Below, piece by piece: positions 1 to 7,345 of a stretch of DNA of 64,000 bases (the first letter of the stretch is position 1; each line of letters starts with the position of its first letter). Source of the stretch: Fretibacter sp964410285 (GTDB lineage: Bacteria; Pseudomonadota; Alphaproteobacteria; Caulobacterales; Maricaulaceae). The notes below the pieces were generated by a model. The model saw only the letters and a program-made list of their open reading frames with translations. It had not been told where the DNA came from and searched no databases. The stretch lies in the NCBI GenBank assembly GCA_964410285.1, contig CAYPFR010000002.1, positions 186,001-250,000 of the forward strand. Direction: 5' to 3'. A program made the translations under genes and the position numbers.

Positions 1-339
1 ATCGGGCGGGAGGTCATAATCGGCCTGGTCAAAGGGTTCGAATTTAACAAATATGGATGGCCGACAACGCGGTGGGGCTGGCTGAAAAATGCCCTCACCA
101 TTCTGGCGACCTGTATTTTGCTCGCCTCCCCTTGGCTGACCGCGTGGCTGGATATGCAACGAGCCGATGACGCCAATTTGATGCAAGTTTTTGGGACCAA
201 CTCCCCGCATATATGGATGATTGGCCAAGGCGTACTTTGGCTGGCTGCGGCTATTTCCCTCGCAACGGGCATAAGCTTGCTTCGCCATTATGATCCTGCA
301 AGTCTTGAGGGCGAGAGCGCCGATAAGGACAATCATTAA
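1..339 (+). CDS. CDP-alcohol phosphatidyltransferase-like protein, C-terminal fragment
   Basis: The frame is open from the first base, so the N-terminal part, where the DG-AR-G-D-D catalytic motif of the family would lie, is outside the window. The 112 visible residues begin with a Gly-Arg-Glu-Val-Ile-Ile stretch and hold two hydrophobic helices (about residues 33-52 and 76-97). By eye they align with the C-terminal half of the next gene's product, which has Gly-Arg-Asp-Ile-Leu-Val at the same place. The stop codon overlaps the next start (TAATG), so the two are probably translationally coupled. I infer a second membrane enzyme transferring a phosphatidyl group from CDP-diacylglycerol; its acceptor cannot be told from this fragment. 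Another polytopic membrane protein remains possible. Confidence 0.6.
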   Translation: MGREVIIGLVKGFEFNKYGWPTTRWGWLKNALTILATCILLASPWLTAWLDMQRADDANLMQVFGTNSPHIWMIGQGVLWLAAAISLATGISLLRHYDPASLEGESADKDNH

Positions 340-992
340 TGAATGCCCAGTCCCCCGCTGCCGCGCAGGCTCATCCCCTCGCCTTTGTGCCCAATGTTTT
401 GACAATTGGGCGTATCGTGCTGATCCCGTTTCTTGTAGCAGGTATAATTATGCTGGCGGCTGGCACAGGATCAGGCCTAGGTGCATGGCTTGGCCGTCCA
501 TCGGTTATTTTCAGTTTATTTATCCTCGCCGCGATTACAGATTTTCTAGACGGATTTCTGGCGCGTCGCTGGAAAGTGACCTCGGATTTCGGGCGTATGA
601 TTGATCCTATCGCCGATAAATTATTGGTGGCAGGATGCTTGATTGCCTTTTGTATTATCACCGACGGTGACCTTCTGATAATTTTCCCGGCGTTAGCGAT
701 TATTGGCCGAGATATTTTGGTAAGCGGCGTGCGAGAACATGCGGCGCTGATGGGGCGGGTCATGCCGCCAACAAATCTAGCGAAGTTTAAAACCGCCGCC
801 GAGATGCTTGGTATCGGGACTTTGATCCTCTGGGCAGCCAGCAGAAGTCTCATTCCGATTGACAGCATGATACCGCCCTTCGTCGAATGGGCTGGGCGCA
901 TTGGCCTGCTCCTAATCTGGGTGGCGGCAGTGCTCTCTGTGTATACGGGCGCGCTTTATCTGCGCGCAGGCCTTGCCCCAAGCGCAAAATAG
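339..992 (+). CDS. pgsA: CDP-diacylglycerol--glycerol-3-phosphate 3-phosphatidyltransferase
   Basis: This is the committed step of phosphatidylglycerol synthesis: CDP-diacylglycerol plus glycerol-3-phosphate gives phosphatidylglycerophosphate, at the inner membrane. The 217-residue protein carries the complete CDP-alcohol phosphatidyltransferase motif DG-x2-AR-x8-G-x3-D-x3-D at residues 71-93, just after the first membrane helices. The N-terminal PNVLTIGR segment (residues 18-25) is typical of PgsA rather than of phosphatidylserine synthase. Several further hydrophobic segments follow to the C-terminus. It overlaps the preceding related gene by one base and is convergent with ilvE. Length and motifs are normal. 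The exact acceptor is family knowledge, not visible here. Confidence 0.9.
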   Translation: MNAQSPAAAQAHPLAFVPNVLTIGRIVLIPFLVAGIIMLAAGTGSGLGAWLGRPSVIFSLFILAAITDFLDGFLARRWKVTSDFGRMIDPIADKLLVAGCLIAFCIITDGDLLIIFPALAIIGRDILVSGVREHAALMGRVMPPTNLAKFKTAAEMLGIGTLILWAASRSLIPIDSMIPPFVEWAGRIGLLLIWVAAVLSVYTGALYLRAGLAPSAK

Positions 993-1025
993 CCCGGACA
1001 GATCAAGCTTACGCGCAAGCTTGGG

Positions 1026-1904
1026 TTAAAGCGCAAGCTTTCTGTGCACGAGTGCATCATAATCAGCCGCCAAAGATTTGGTAATGTCCCCGACCACATA
1101 GGTCTGTCCGTCAATTTCTCTGACAGGCGTGATTTCTGCCGCTGTGCCGACAATAAAACATTCTGAGAAATGCGGTAGCTCAGCCGGATAAATATCACGC
1201 TTATAAACCTTAAGTCCGCGTTTTTCCGCCAGCTTCGCCACCGTATCGTGCGTAATGCCTTCCAGTAGAATGTCATTTGTCGGCGTATGAATTTCCCCGT
1301 CACGCACAAAGAAAATATGCGCGCCCGTGCACTCTGCGACGCGTCCCTTATAATCAAACATCAGCGCATCATCAAAACCGCTTGCAGTTGCCGCATCTTT
1401 GGACAAGGTACAAATCATATAAAGGCCTGCGCCTTTGGATTTACACGGAATTGTATCCGGCGAAGGACGCTTCCATTTGGCGATGGTGAGGCGAATGCCC
1501 TTCATTTTATCAGGAAAATAGTTCCCCCAATGCCAAGCCGCAACACCCAGATGAATACGGTTATTTTTCGACGCCACTCCCATCATATCAGAACCGCGCC
1601 ACGCAAATGGGCGGATATAGGCATCTCCTAGTCCCGTCTTAGCCAGTGTTTCGCGGCAAGCCTCGTCAATTTGATCGCGGGTAAATGGAATTTCAAATCC
1701 CATAAGATTGGCTGATTTCACGAGCCGCTGACTATGATCACTCAAGCGAAAAATTTCGCCTTCATAGGCACGGTCCCCTTCAAAAACAGTCGAGCCATAA
1801 TGCAGGGAATGGGTAAGAACATGCACTTTGGCTTCGCGCCAATCTACAAATTCACCATCAATCCAGATTTGACCGTCGCGGTCATGATAGGCTTTCTCGA
1901 TCAT
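1026..1904 (-). CDS. ilvE: Branched-chain amino acid aminotransferase
   Basis: Class IV PLP-dependent aminotransferase, the last step of Leu, Ile and Val synthesis and the first of their breakdown (cytosol). The product (292 residues from the chosen ATG) shows the fold-type IV landmarks: THSLHYGSTVFEG near residues 31-43, the Schiff-base lysine at about Lys157 in a CKSKGAG context, and the ECTGAHIFFV and LLEGITHD segments later. The frame can be extended upstream by 21 residues, but that extension is Cys/Arg-rich and unlike the family. The chosen ATG is preceded by an AAAGA-type ribosome site. It is divergent from the two-component pair. D-amino-acid transaminase and aminodeoxychorismate lyase share the fold, but length and motifs favour IlvE. 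Confidence 0.9.
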   Translation of the reverse strand: MIEKAYHDRDGQIWIDGEFVDWREAKVHVLTHSLHYGSTVFEGDRAYEGEIFRLSDHSQRLVKSANLMGFEIPFTRDQIDEACRETLAKTGLGDAYIRPFAWRGSDMMGVASKNNRIHLGVAAWHWGNYFPDKMKGIRLTIAKWKRPSPDTIPCKSKGAGLYMICTLSKDAATASGFDDALMFDYKGRVAECTGAHIFFVRDGEIHTPTNDILLEGITHDTVAKLAEKRGLKVYKRDIYPAELPHFSECFIVGTAAEITPVREIDGQTYVVGDITKSLAADYDALVHRKLAL

Positions 1905-2048
1905 GCTTAGTCTTTCTTTATTCGCGATTCTTTGACCGCAACATTTGCAGCAGCGATGCAGCGCCACTTGCCGTTTTCCTCATTTCGCGCCATTGTTACA
2001 AGGCCGTTTAAGAAGTCAACATATTTCACGTGACAACTCAGGATAATT

Positions 2049-2783
2049 ATGTCGCCATCACCCGCCAAAACTGTGACCACATCGGCAAGTGAAAAACTTG
2101 TTCGCAATGACATTCATTTACTGGTCATTGATGATGATGACCGCATTCGCACATTGCTCGCAAGCTATCTCGGGCGCTGCGGTTTTCGTGTCTCAACCGT
2201 AGCCAATACTGAAGATGCACGGCGGCTCATGGAGACGCTCGAATTTGATCTTTTAATTGTCGATGTCATGATGCCCGGCGAGACGGGTTTTGAGTTCACC
2301 AAAAACCAGCGAAGCAAAAATGATGTCCCTATTATTTTACTGACGGCCAGAGGCGCGCCTGAAGACAGAATTGAAGGCCTCAAATCCGGAGCGGATGATT
2401 ATCTTGCCAAACCCTTTGAGCCTGAAGAGTTAGTCCTGCGCATAGAAGCAATATTTCGCCGCGTTGGCCTGAGCGCCCCTGCCAGTCAAATCAGTTTCGG
2501 GCCTTGGTCTTATACTATTGAGCGGCTGGAGCTCACCAAAAATGGGGAACGCGTCGCTCTGACCACGGGCGAGGAAGCCTTATTGACTTTGCTGGCGCGG
2601 CGCGCCGGCGCGCCAGTTAGTCGCCATGCTCTTTCGGAAAAAATTTCCGCCAAATCAGCTCGTGCTGTGGACGTGCAAATGACGCGTCTTCGGCGAAAAA
2701 TAGAAGAAAACCCCAGTGAGCCGACCTATCTTTTGACCGTCAGAGGACATGGCTATCGGCTCTTGGCTGACTCACCCGATTAG
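2049..2783 (+). CDS. OmpR-family response regulator
   Basis: DNA-binding response regulator of 244 residues. The receiver domain (about residues 22-137) has the acidic cluster Asp28-Asp29, phospho-acceptor Asp72 in IVDVMMPG, Thr99 and Lys121 (AKPF). A winged-helix Trans_reg_C domain (about 148-240) ends with the usual VRGHGYRL. It is followed eight bases later by a histidine kinase gene, its likely partner. The position beside ilvE recalls the PetR-type regulators of other alphaproteobacteria, but no MarR-type gene separates them here, so I do not assign petR. The target genes cannot be inferred from sequence. Confidence 0.9.
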   Translation: MSPSPAKTVTTSASEKLVRNDIHLLVIDDDDRIRTLLASYLGRCGFRVSTVANTEDARRLMETLEFDLLIVDVMMPGETGFEFTKNQRSKNDVPIILLTARGAPEDRIEGLKSGADDYLAKPFEPEELVLRIEAIFRRVGLSAPASQISFGPWSYTIERLELTKNGERVALTTGEEALLTLLARRAGAPVSRHALSEKISAKSARAVDVQMTRLRRKIEENPSEPTYLLTVRGHGYRLLADSPD

Positions 2784-2791
2784 GACAAATT

Positions 2792-4117
2792 TTGAATTTA
2801 CTCTCAAAATTAGGTCATCCCAAAACCCTTCTGCCAAAGGGGCTTTTTTCGCGGGCAATGCTGATTATAATTTTACCGATTGCTATCATGCAAATGGCCG
2901 TGGCCTATTTCTTCTTTAATGCGCATTGGGCAACTGTTACGGCCAGCCTCTCCGATAGCGTCGCCGCCGACGTGTCTGTTGCCGTGCAGCTTTACAAACA
3001 AGACCCCGGCGGGCAAAGGGCCAGCGCGCTGGATCAAATGCTGCGCCCGAATATGCAATTGTCTATCGCGCTAGAGCCTGATGATGATCTTCCCAAAACT
3101 ACTCGTAAAGCCTTTTTCTCGGCGCTGGATAAAACACTTCGCCGCGCGCTGGATCAGGCAATCAGCGAGCCCTTCTGGTTTGATACGACGCGTTACCCCA
3201 ATCATATCGACATTCGCGTAAAGGTCGATGAAGGCACGCTTCGGTTTTTCGCTGCGCGTGAGCGCGTCTTCGCGCCGACAGGCTATGTTTTTATTTTCTG
3301 GCTTCTGACCGCCACCGTGCTTTTGACCCTTGTAAGCGTGCTTTTCATCCGAAATCAGGCGCGCCCCATTGCCGAGCTTGCCAAGGCCGCTGACCGTTTT
3401 GGGCGCGGGCAGGATATTGCTGATTTCAAGCCTAGCGGCGCCTCTGAAGTGCGCCTTGCCGGGCATTCCTTTTTGAAAATGCGGCGCCGCATCAAAAACG
3501 CGATTGATCAGCGCACAATTTTCCTTGCCGGTGTAAGCCATGATTTACGCACGCCCTTGACCCGACTCAAACTTTATTTGGCGTTGCAAAAAGAAAACCC
3601 GGAGTTGATGGCGGCCAAACAGGATCTGAAAGATATGGAAAATATGCTGGACGGGTATTTGGATTTTGCGCGGGGCCTTAAGGGTGAAAACTCTCAGCGC
3701 CAACTCCTCGCGCCTTTCCTGAAAGCCATTACCGACAAAGTCGAGGGCCTAACTCTCTCACTGATCGTCGATCCCGATATTGACGCGCCAATCAAGCCAA
3801 TTGCGTTACGCCGAGCAATCACCAATCTGTTAAACAACGCGCAAGACCACGCGGAAGACGTCAAAGTTAGCGCGGTAAAGGCCGGCGGCTTTGTTTTGAT
3901 CAATATCGAAGATAACGGCCCTGGCATTTCGCCCGATCAAATCGAAGAAGCCCTCAAACCCTTTAGCCGTCTTGATCCTGCCCGAAATCAAAATCGGGAC
4001 GGCGTGGGGCTAGGCCTGTCAATCACGCGCGACATTGCGCAAAGCCACGGCGGCTCCCTAAGCTTAAGCGCAAGCGACATGGGGGGGCTGAAAGCGGTTA
4101 TCAGCCTGCCCTATTAA
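2792..4117 (+). CDS. EnvZ-type sensor histidine kinase
   Basis: Membrane histidine kinase of 441 residues, partner of the preceding regulator. A short cytoplasmic N-terminus leads into TM1 (about residues 22-44), a periplasmic sensor of roughly 115 residues, TM2 (about 165-187), a HAMP-like linker, and a HisKA domain with phospho-acceptor His250 in VSHDLRTPLTRL. The HATPase_c domain has the N box (NLLNNAQDHA), G1 (DNGPGIS) and G2 (GVGLGLS). TTG is chosen as start because AGGA lies 6-9 bases upstream and the protein opening then matches this kinase group; the nearest ATG lies inside TM1. The 3' end overlaps the convergent proC end by four bases. The ligand is unknown. Confidence 0.88.
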   Translation: MNLLSKLGHPKTLLPKGLFSRAMLIIILPIAIMQMAVAYFFFNAHWATVTASLSDSVAADVSVAVQLYKQDPGGQRASALDQMLRPNMQLSIALEPDDDLPKTTRKAFFSALDKTLRRALDQAISEPFWFDTTRYPNHIDIRVKVDEGTLRFFAARERVFAPTGYVFIFWLLTATVLLTLVSVLFIRNQARPIAELAKAADRFGRGQDIADFKPSGASEVRLAGHSFLKMRRRIKNAIDQRTIFLAGVSHDLRTPLTRLKLYLALQKENPELMAAKQDLKDMENMLDGYLDFARGLKGENSQRQLLAPFLKAITDKVEGLTLSLIVDPDIDAPIKPIALRRAITNLLNNAQDHAEDVKVSAVKAGGFVLINIEDNGPGISPDQIEEALKPFSRLDPARNQNRDGVGLGLSITRDIAQSHGGSLSLSASDMGGLKAVISLPY

Positions 4118-4941
4118 GCTCCCTTGCCCCTCGCAAGTTCCTTTGCCCGCGTCAGCGCCGCCTTGACCGTATCGCGCATCAGCGCCGGAAGATTTGGCAT
4201 GAGTATGTCTAGCGCGGCCTGCGTCGTTCCGTTCGGCGAGGTAACCGCTTGGCGCAGCTCATTGGCCGGGCGATCACTGCCTTCCAAGAGTGCGGCCGCG
4301 CCTATGATGGTTTGACGGGCAAATTGCGGCGCGATCTCTTCTGGCAAACCGATTTTAATTGCCGCCGCTTCCAAGGCTTCCGCCATATGAAACACATAGG
4401 CAGGGCCTGAACCAGATACCGCTGTTACGACATCAATCAAATGCTCGCTCTCTACTTCATGTACGGCGCCCCCGACCGCCAGCAATTTTTGGGCGGTTCT
4501 TTTTTGCGCCGCGCTTACATTCTCCGTGCATGTAAACGCCGTGATACCCGCCCCGACAGCTGCGGGCGTATTGGGCATAGCGCGAATGATGTTCTGAGCG
4601 GGAAACAAATCGCTTAGCTCTTTGATGGACGTGCCTGCCAAAATCGAAATCACAAGCGCGCCAGCCGGTAAATGAGGGGCAATCACGGGAGCAATATCTG
4701 CAACAGCCTGCGGCTTTATCGCAAGCAAAACAGTCCCCACTTGGCTAAACGCCTCTGCGTCTTTAGTTGGGTCGATATGGCGCGCGCCTGCCTCAATCGC
4801 GGCTTTGGCCGCGCCTTGCGGCTTTGGCTCAACAATCAATAGCTGCTGCGCGGAAATCGCGCCGCCTTTCGCGGAAAGCCAGCCCGATATTAGCGCCCCG
4901 CCCATACGTCCTGCGCCGACCACGAGATAGTCATCACTCAT
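4114..4941 (-). CDS. proC: Pyrroline-5-carboxylate reductase
   Basis: Last step of proline synthesis: NAD(P)H-dependent reduction of 1-pyrroline-5-carboxylate (cytosol). At 275 residues it has the usual length. A Rossmann motif VGAGRMGGAL sits at residues 7-16, the MPNTPAAVGAG segment mid-protein, GSGPAYVFHMAEAL in the all-helical dimerisation domain, and the P5CR signature around VTSPNGTT near the C-terminus. The YbjN-domain gene lies 36 bases upstream on the same strand, so the two may be co-transcribed. The 3' end overlaps the convergent histidine kinase gene by four bases. Confidence 0.93.
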   Translation of the reverse strand: MSDDYLVVGAGRMGGALISGWLSAKGGAISAQQLLIVEPKPQGAAKAAIEAGARHIDPTKDAEAFSQVGTVLLAIKPQAVADIAPVIAPHLPAGALVISILAGTSIKELSDLFPAQNIIRAMPNTPAAVGAGITAFTCTENVSAAQKRTAQKLLAVGGAVHEVESEHLIDVVTAVSGSGPAYVFHMAEALEAAAIKIGLPEEIAPQFARQTIIGAAALLEGSDRPANELRQAVTSPNGTTQAALDILMPNLPALMRDTVKAALTRAKELARGKGA

Positions 4942-4977
4942 AAATGTCTCTACCGTTTACAATATCAAGGCAGCGGA

Positions 4978-5523
4978 TTAAGCGTTGGCCGCCAAATCTA
5001 CCAAGGCCGCCGTTAAAGCATCTTCTGGCGATTTTCCCGCCCAAATCACATATTGGCAAGCGGGATAGCCGCGCTCCGCTGCATCGAGTGCCAGAGCGAT
5101 CATATCAAGGGCTTGCTCCGTCTTTAGCTGCGCCCCGCCGCGAAGTGATTGGCTATTGCGGTACACCATCGCCTTATTCTTGTTCCAAAAATCAAAATGC
5201 CCCGCCGCAAGACGCTCATTAATCAGGCTCATAAGACGGCAGATGTCATCGGTTCGCCCGCCCGGCAAACGGCCCTCGAATATGAGAAAAAGCTGCAAGG
5301 CCTCATCGCTGCTATTCCATGTCAGCGAAACATCATGATCCGTCCATTGTCCCGGAAGGTTTATATGGATTTCATCCGCGCCGACACGCTCAAAGTCGTA
5401 ATGTTCGGCAATAGCGATACGCTCAAATACATTTAGCGGATTACTACGCAGCGCCCCAGCCGTCTGTAGCCCCGGACTAGGCCGCACGCAGCGCATATCA
5501 GCAATGTTCATAGATTTTCCCAT
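4978..5523 (-). CDS. YbjN domain-containing protein
   Basis: A 181-residue soluble protein without signal peptide or membrane segment. The central and C-terminal part (about residues 30-170) resembles the YbjN family (PF10722), found next to proC in many alphaproteobacteria: an N-terminal NPLNVFERIAIAEHYDFERV segment, a beta-rich middle with paired Trp residues, and helices ending in the PACQYVIWAGKSPEDAL block. The family has no established enzymatic role; in enterobacteria YbjN is linked to motility and stress regulation. A second in-frame ATG four codons downstream is an equally possible start. Assignment is from recalled pattern and context, not a search. Confidence 0.7.
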   Translation of the reverse strand: MGKSMNIADMRCVRPSPGLQTAGALRSNPLNVFERIAIAEHYDFERVGADEIHINLPGQWTDHDVSLTWNSSDEALQLFLIFEGRLPGGRTDDICRLMSLINERLAAGHFDFWNKNKAMVYRNSQSLRGGAQLKTEQALDMIALALDAAERGYPACQYVIWAGKSPEDALTAALVDLAANA

Positions 5524-5629
5524 GGGGCACCGATTCTTCTTTCTCTCAGGCTACGAAATCAGAAGAATATTACAAGATGTAGTAGGCATGCCTTTGTGGG
5601 TAACTAATTGTAGTTTGTGTATATTAACG

Positions 5630-6061
5630 CTAATCCTCGCGCCGAACCCGCCCGCGCAGGGCTTTTGTCTGGCTGCGTTCCGCCTTTTTCTTAAGCCTGC
5701 GTTTCGTACTGCCCCAGCTTGGCCGTGTCGGGCGGCGCTTTGGCGCTACGAATAAGGCTTCGCTCAATAGCTTTTGCAAACGCTTTAACGCTTCATCTTT
5801 ATTGCGCTCTTGAAGCCGGTGGTTCTGCGCTTTAATCACAATCACGCCCGACGCGCTTATCCTTTTGTCGCGATGCTCCAGTATTCTTTGTTTCTGCGCC
5901 TCATTAAGCGCCGTGCTTGCGCCTACGTCAAAACGCAGGTGCACCGCCGAGCTTGATTTATTGACCGCCTGCCCGCCCGGACCCTGCGCGCGGATGGCAA
6001 TTAATTCGATTTCCGAATGGGGAACAAAAACGCGCGTTGAGACTTTCATTAACTCGGGCAT
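5630..6061 (-). CDS. arfB: Alternative ribosome-rescue peptidyl-tRNA hydrolase ArfB
   Basis: Codon-independent release factor that hydrolyses peptidyl-tRNA on ribosomes stalled without a stop codon. At 143 residues it has the small RF-1 domain with the catalytic GGQ at residues 29-31 in a GPGGQAVNKSSSAVHLRFDV context. This is followed by an extended Lys/Arg-rich C-terminal tail (about residues 105-143), which in the family enters the mRNA channel. It lacks the codon-recognition domains of RF1/RF2, as expected. It is monocistronic, divergent from the sugar dehydrogenase gene. Confidence 0.9.
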   Translation of the reverse strand: MPELMKVSTRVFVPHSEIELIAIRAQGPGGQAVNKSSSAVHLRFDVGASTALNEAQKQRILEHRDKRISASGVIVIKAQNHRLQERNKDEALKRLQKLLSEALFVAPKRRPTRPSWGSTKRRLKKKAERSQTKALRGRVRRED

Positions 6062-6103
6062 AAGCCGTTATAGCCGCCCTCGCTGAAAATTGTAAGCTGT
6101 CAG

Positions 6104-6119
6104 AGATGACATATCATCT
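6104..6119. promoter_or_regulatory. Short palindrome in the arfB / sugar dehydrogenase intergenic region
   Basis: AGATGA-CATA-TCATCT is a perfect six-base inverted repeat about 33 bases before the sugar dehydrogenase start. It could be an operator or part of a 5' leader hairpin. No regulator is known and it may be chance. Confidence 0.3.
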
Positions 6120-6151
6120 GGCTGTGCTATTAACGTCTCAAAGGAGATCAT

Positions 6152-7336
6152 ATGCCCCGTCTAAATCCCGTTTTAATTGCAAGTCTCGCCGCCTTAATGC
6201 TCAGTAGTGCTGCGGCCAGTTCCGCATTTGCAGATATGAAGAGCTTTAACGTGAAAGGGACCCAAGGCACGGAGTTGACGGCCAAGCCGCTGGCATCCTT
6301 TGATTCGGCGTGGGCTATGACTTTCCTTCCCGATGGGCGCGCACTCGTGAGCGAGAAAAACGGCGCGATCTGGCTAATAAATAAAGACGGTAGCAAGGCA
6401 GGAAAAATTTCCGGCGGCCCGACTGTCACGGCCCGCGGCCAAGGCGGCATGGGCGATATTATCGTTCATCCTGAATTTGCGACAAATGGGACAGTGTTCC
6501 TAAGTTATGTTGAGCGCGACCCCAAAAAATCTCGCCTCTCTGGCGCGGTTGTTGAACGCGCCAAACTAACGCTAGGGGCTTCAACTGGTAAGCTCACCAA
6601 GCGCGAACGAGTCTGGGAACAGCGCCCTAAAGTGACGGGAAATGGTCATTATGGCCACCGCCTTGTGATCGGGCCGGAAGGCTATCTCTATATCAGCTCG
6701 GGTGAGCGCCAGAAATTCACCCCCTCACAGAATATGTCTATGAATTTAGGCAAATCCATTCGGCTTAATCAGGACGGTAGCGCGCCGAAGGATAATCCCT
6801 TTTATATCGGCGACGGCAGCGCCGCAGACGAAATTTGGACGCTCGGCCATCGCAACCCTTTGGGGATCGCCTTTGACCCTAAGGGCCGGCTTTGGATGCA
6901 GGAAATGGGCCCACGCCACGGCGATGAGCTGAACTTGATCGAGCGCTCGAAAAATTACGGCTACCCCCATGTTTCAAACGGGGACCATTATAGCGGCAAG
7001 AAAATCCCTGATCATGCAGATATTCCGATATATGAGGCGCCCAAGGTCTCTTGGGTGCCGGCGATTTCTCCGGGCGGGCTCATGTTTTACACGGGTAAAA
7101 TTTTTGGTGACTGGAAGGGAGATGCTTTCATTGGCGGGCTGTCGTCTATGGCGCTTATCCGTGTTGAAATCACGGAACCCAAAGAAGGCTCCCGCAGAGG
7201 GGTCACCGCCGCCGAGGCCGAGCGCTATGAATGGGAGCGCCGCATCCGCGAGGTCGAACAAGGTCCAGACGGCGCGATTTATGTGCTAGAAGATCAGGAA
7301 GACGGACGGCTTATTAAGCTTACGCCGAAGAAATAG
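6152..7336 (+). CDS. Periplasmic PQQ-dependent sugar dehydrogenase family protein
   Basis: A 394-residue secreted protein of the glucose/sorbosone dehydrogenase fold (six-bladed beta-propeller; relatives include E. coli YliI). An N-terminal signal peptide ends around residues 24-28 (ASSAFA/D). Family landmarks follow in order: the opening DSAWAMTFLPDGRALVSEKNG-type blade, GHYGHRLVIGPEGYLYISSGER, the TLGHRNPLGIAFDP and MGPRHGDELNLI blocks, and YGYPHVSNGDHY. The gene is preceded by a strong ribosome site (AAGGAGAT) and is monocistronic. Relatives oxidise aldoses with PQQ as cofactor; no PQQ biosynthesis genes are visible here, so cofactor supply and substrate are unknown. Confidence 0.85.
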   Translation: MPRLNPVLIASLAALMLSSAAASSAFADMKSFNVKGTQGTELTAKPLASFDSAWAMTFLPDGRALVSEKNGAIWLINKDGSKAGKISGGPTVTARGQGGMGDIIVHPEFATNGTVFLSYVERDPKKSRLSGAVVERAKLTLGASTGKLTKRERVWEQRPKVTGNGHYGHRLVIGPEGYLYISSGERQKFTPSQNMSMNLGKSIRLNQDGSAPKDNPFYIGDGSAADEIWTLGHRNPLGIAFDPKGRLWMQEMGPRHGDELNLIERSKNYGYPHVSNGDHYSGKKIPDHADIPIYEAPKVSWVPAISPGGLMFYTGKIFGDWKGDAFIGGLSSMALIRVEITEPKEGSRRGVTAAEAERYEWERRIREVEQGPDGAIYVLEDQEDGRLIKLTPKK

Positions 7337-7345
7337 ACCCAAAGG

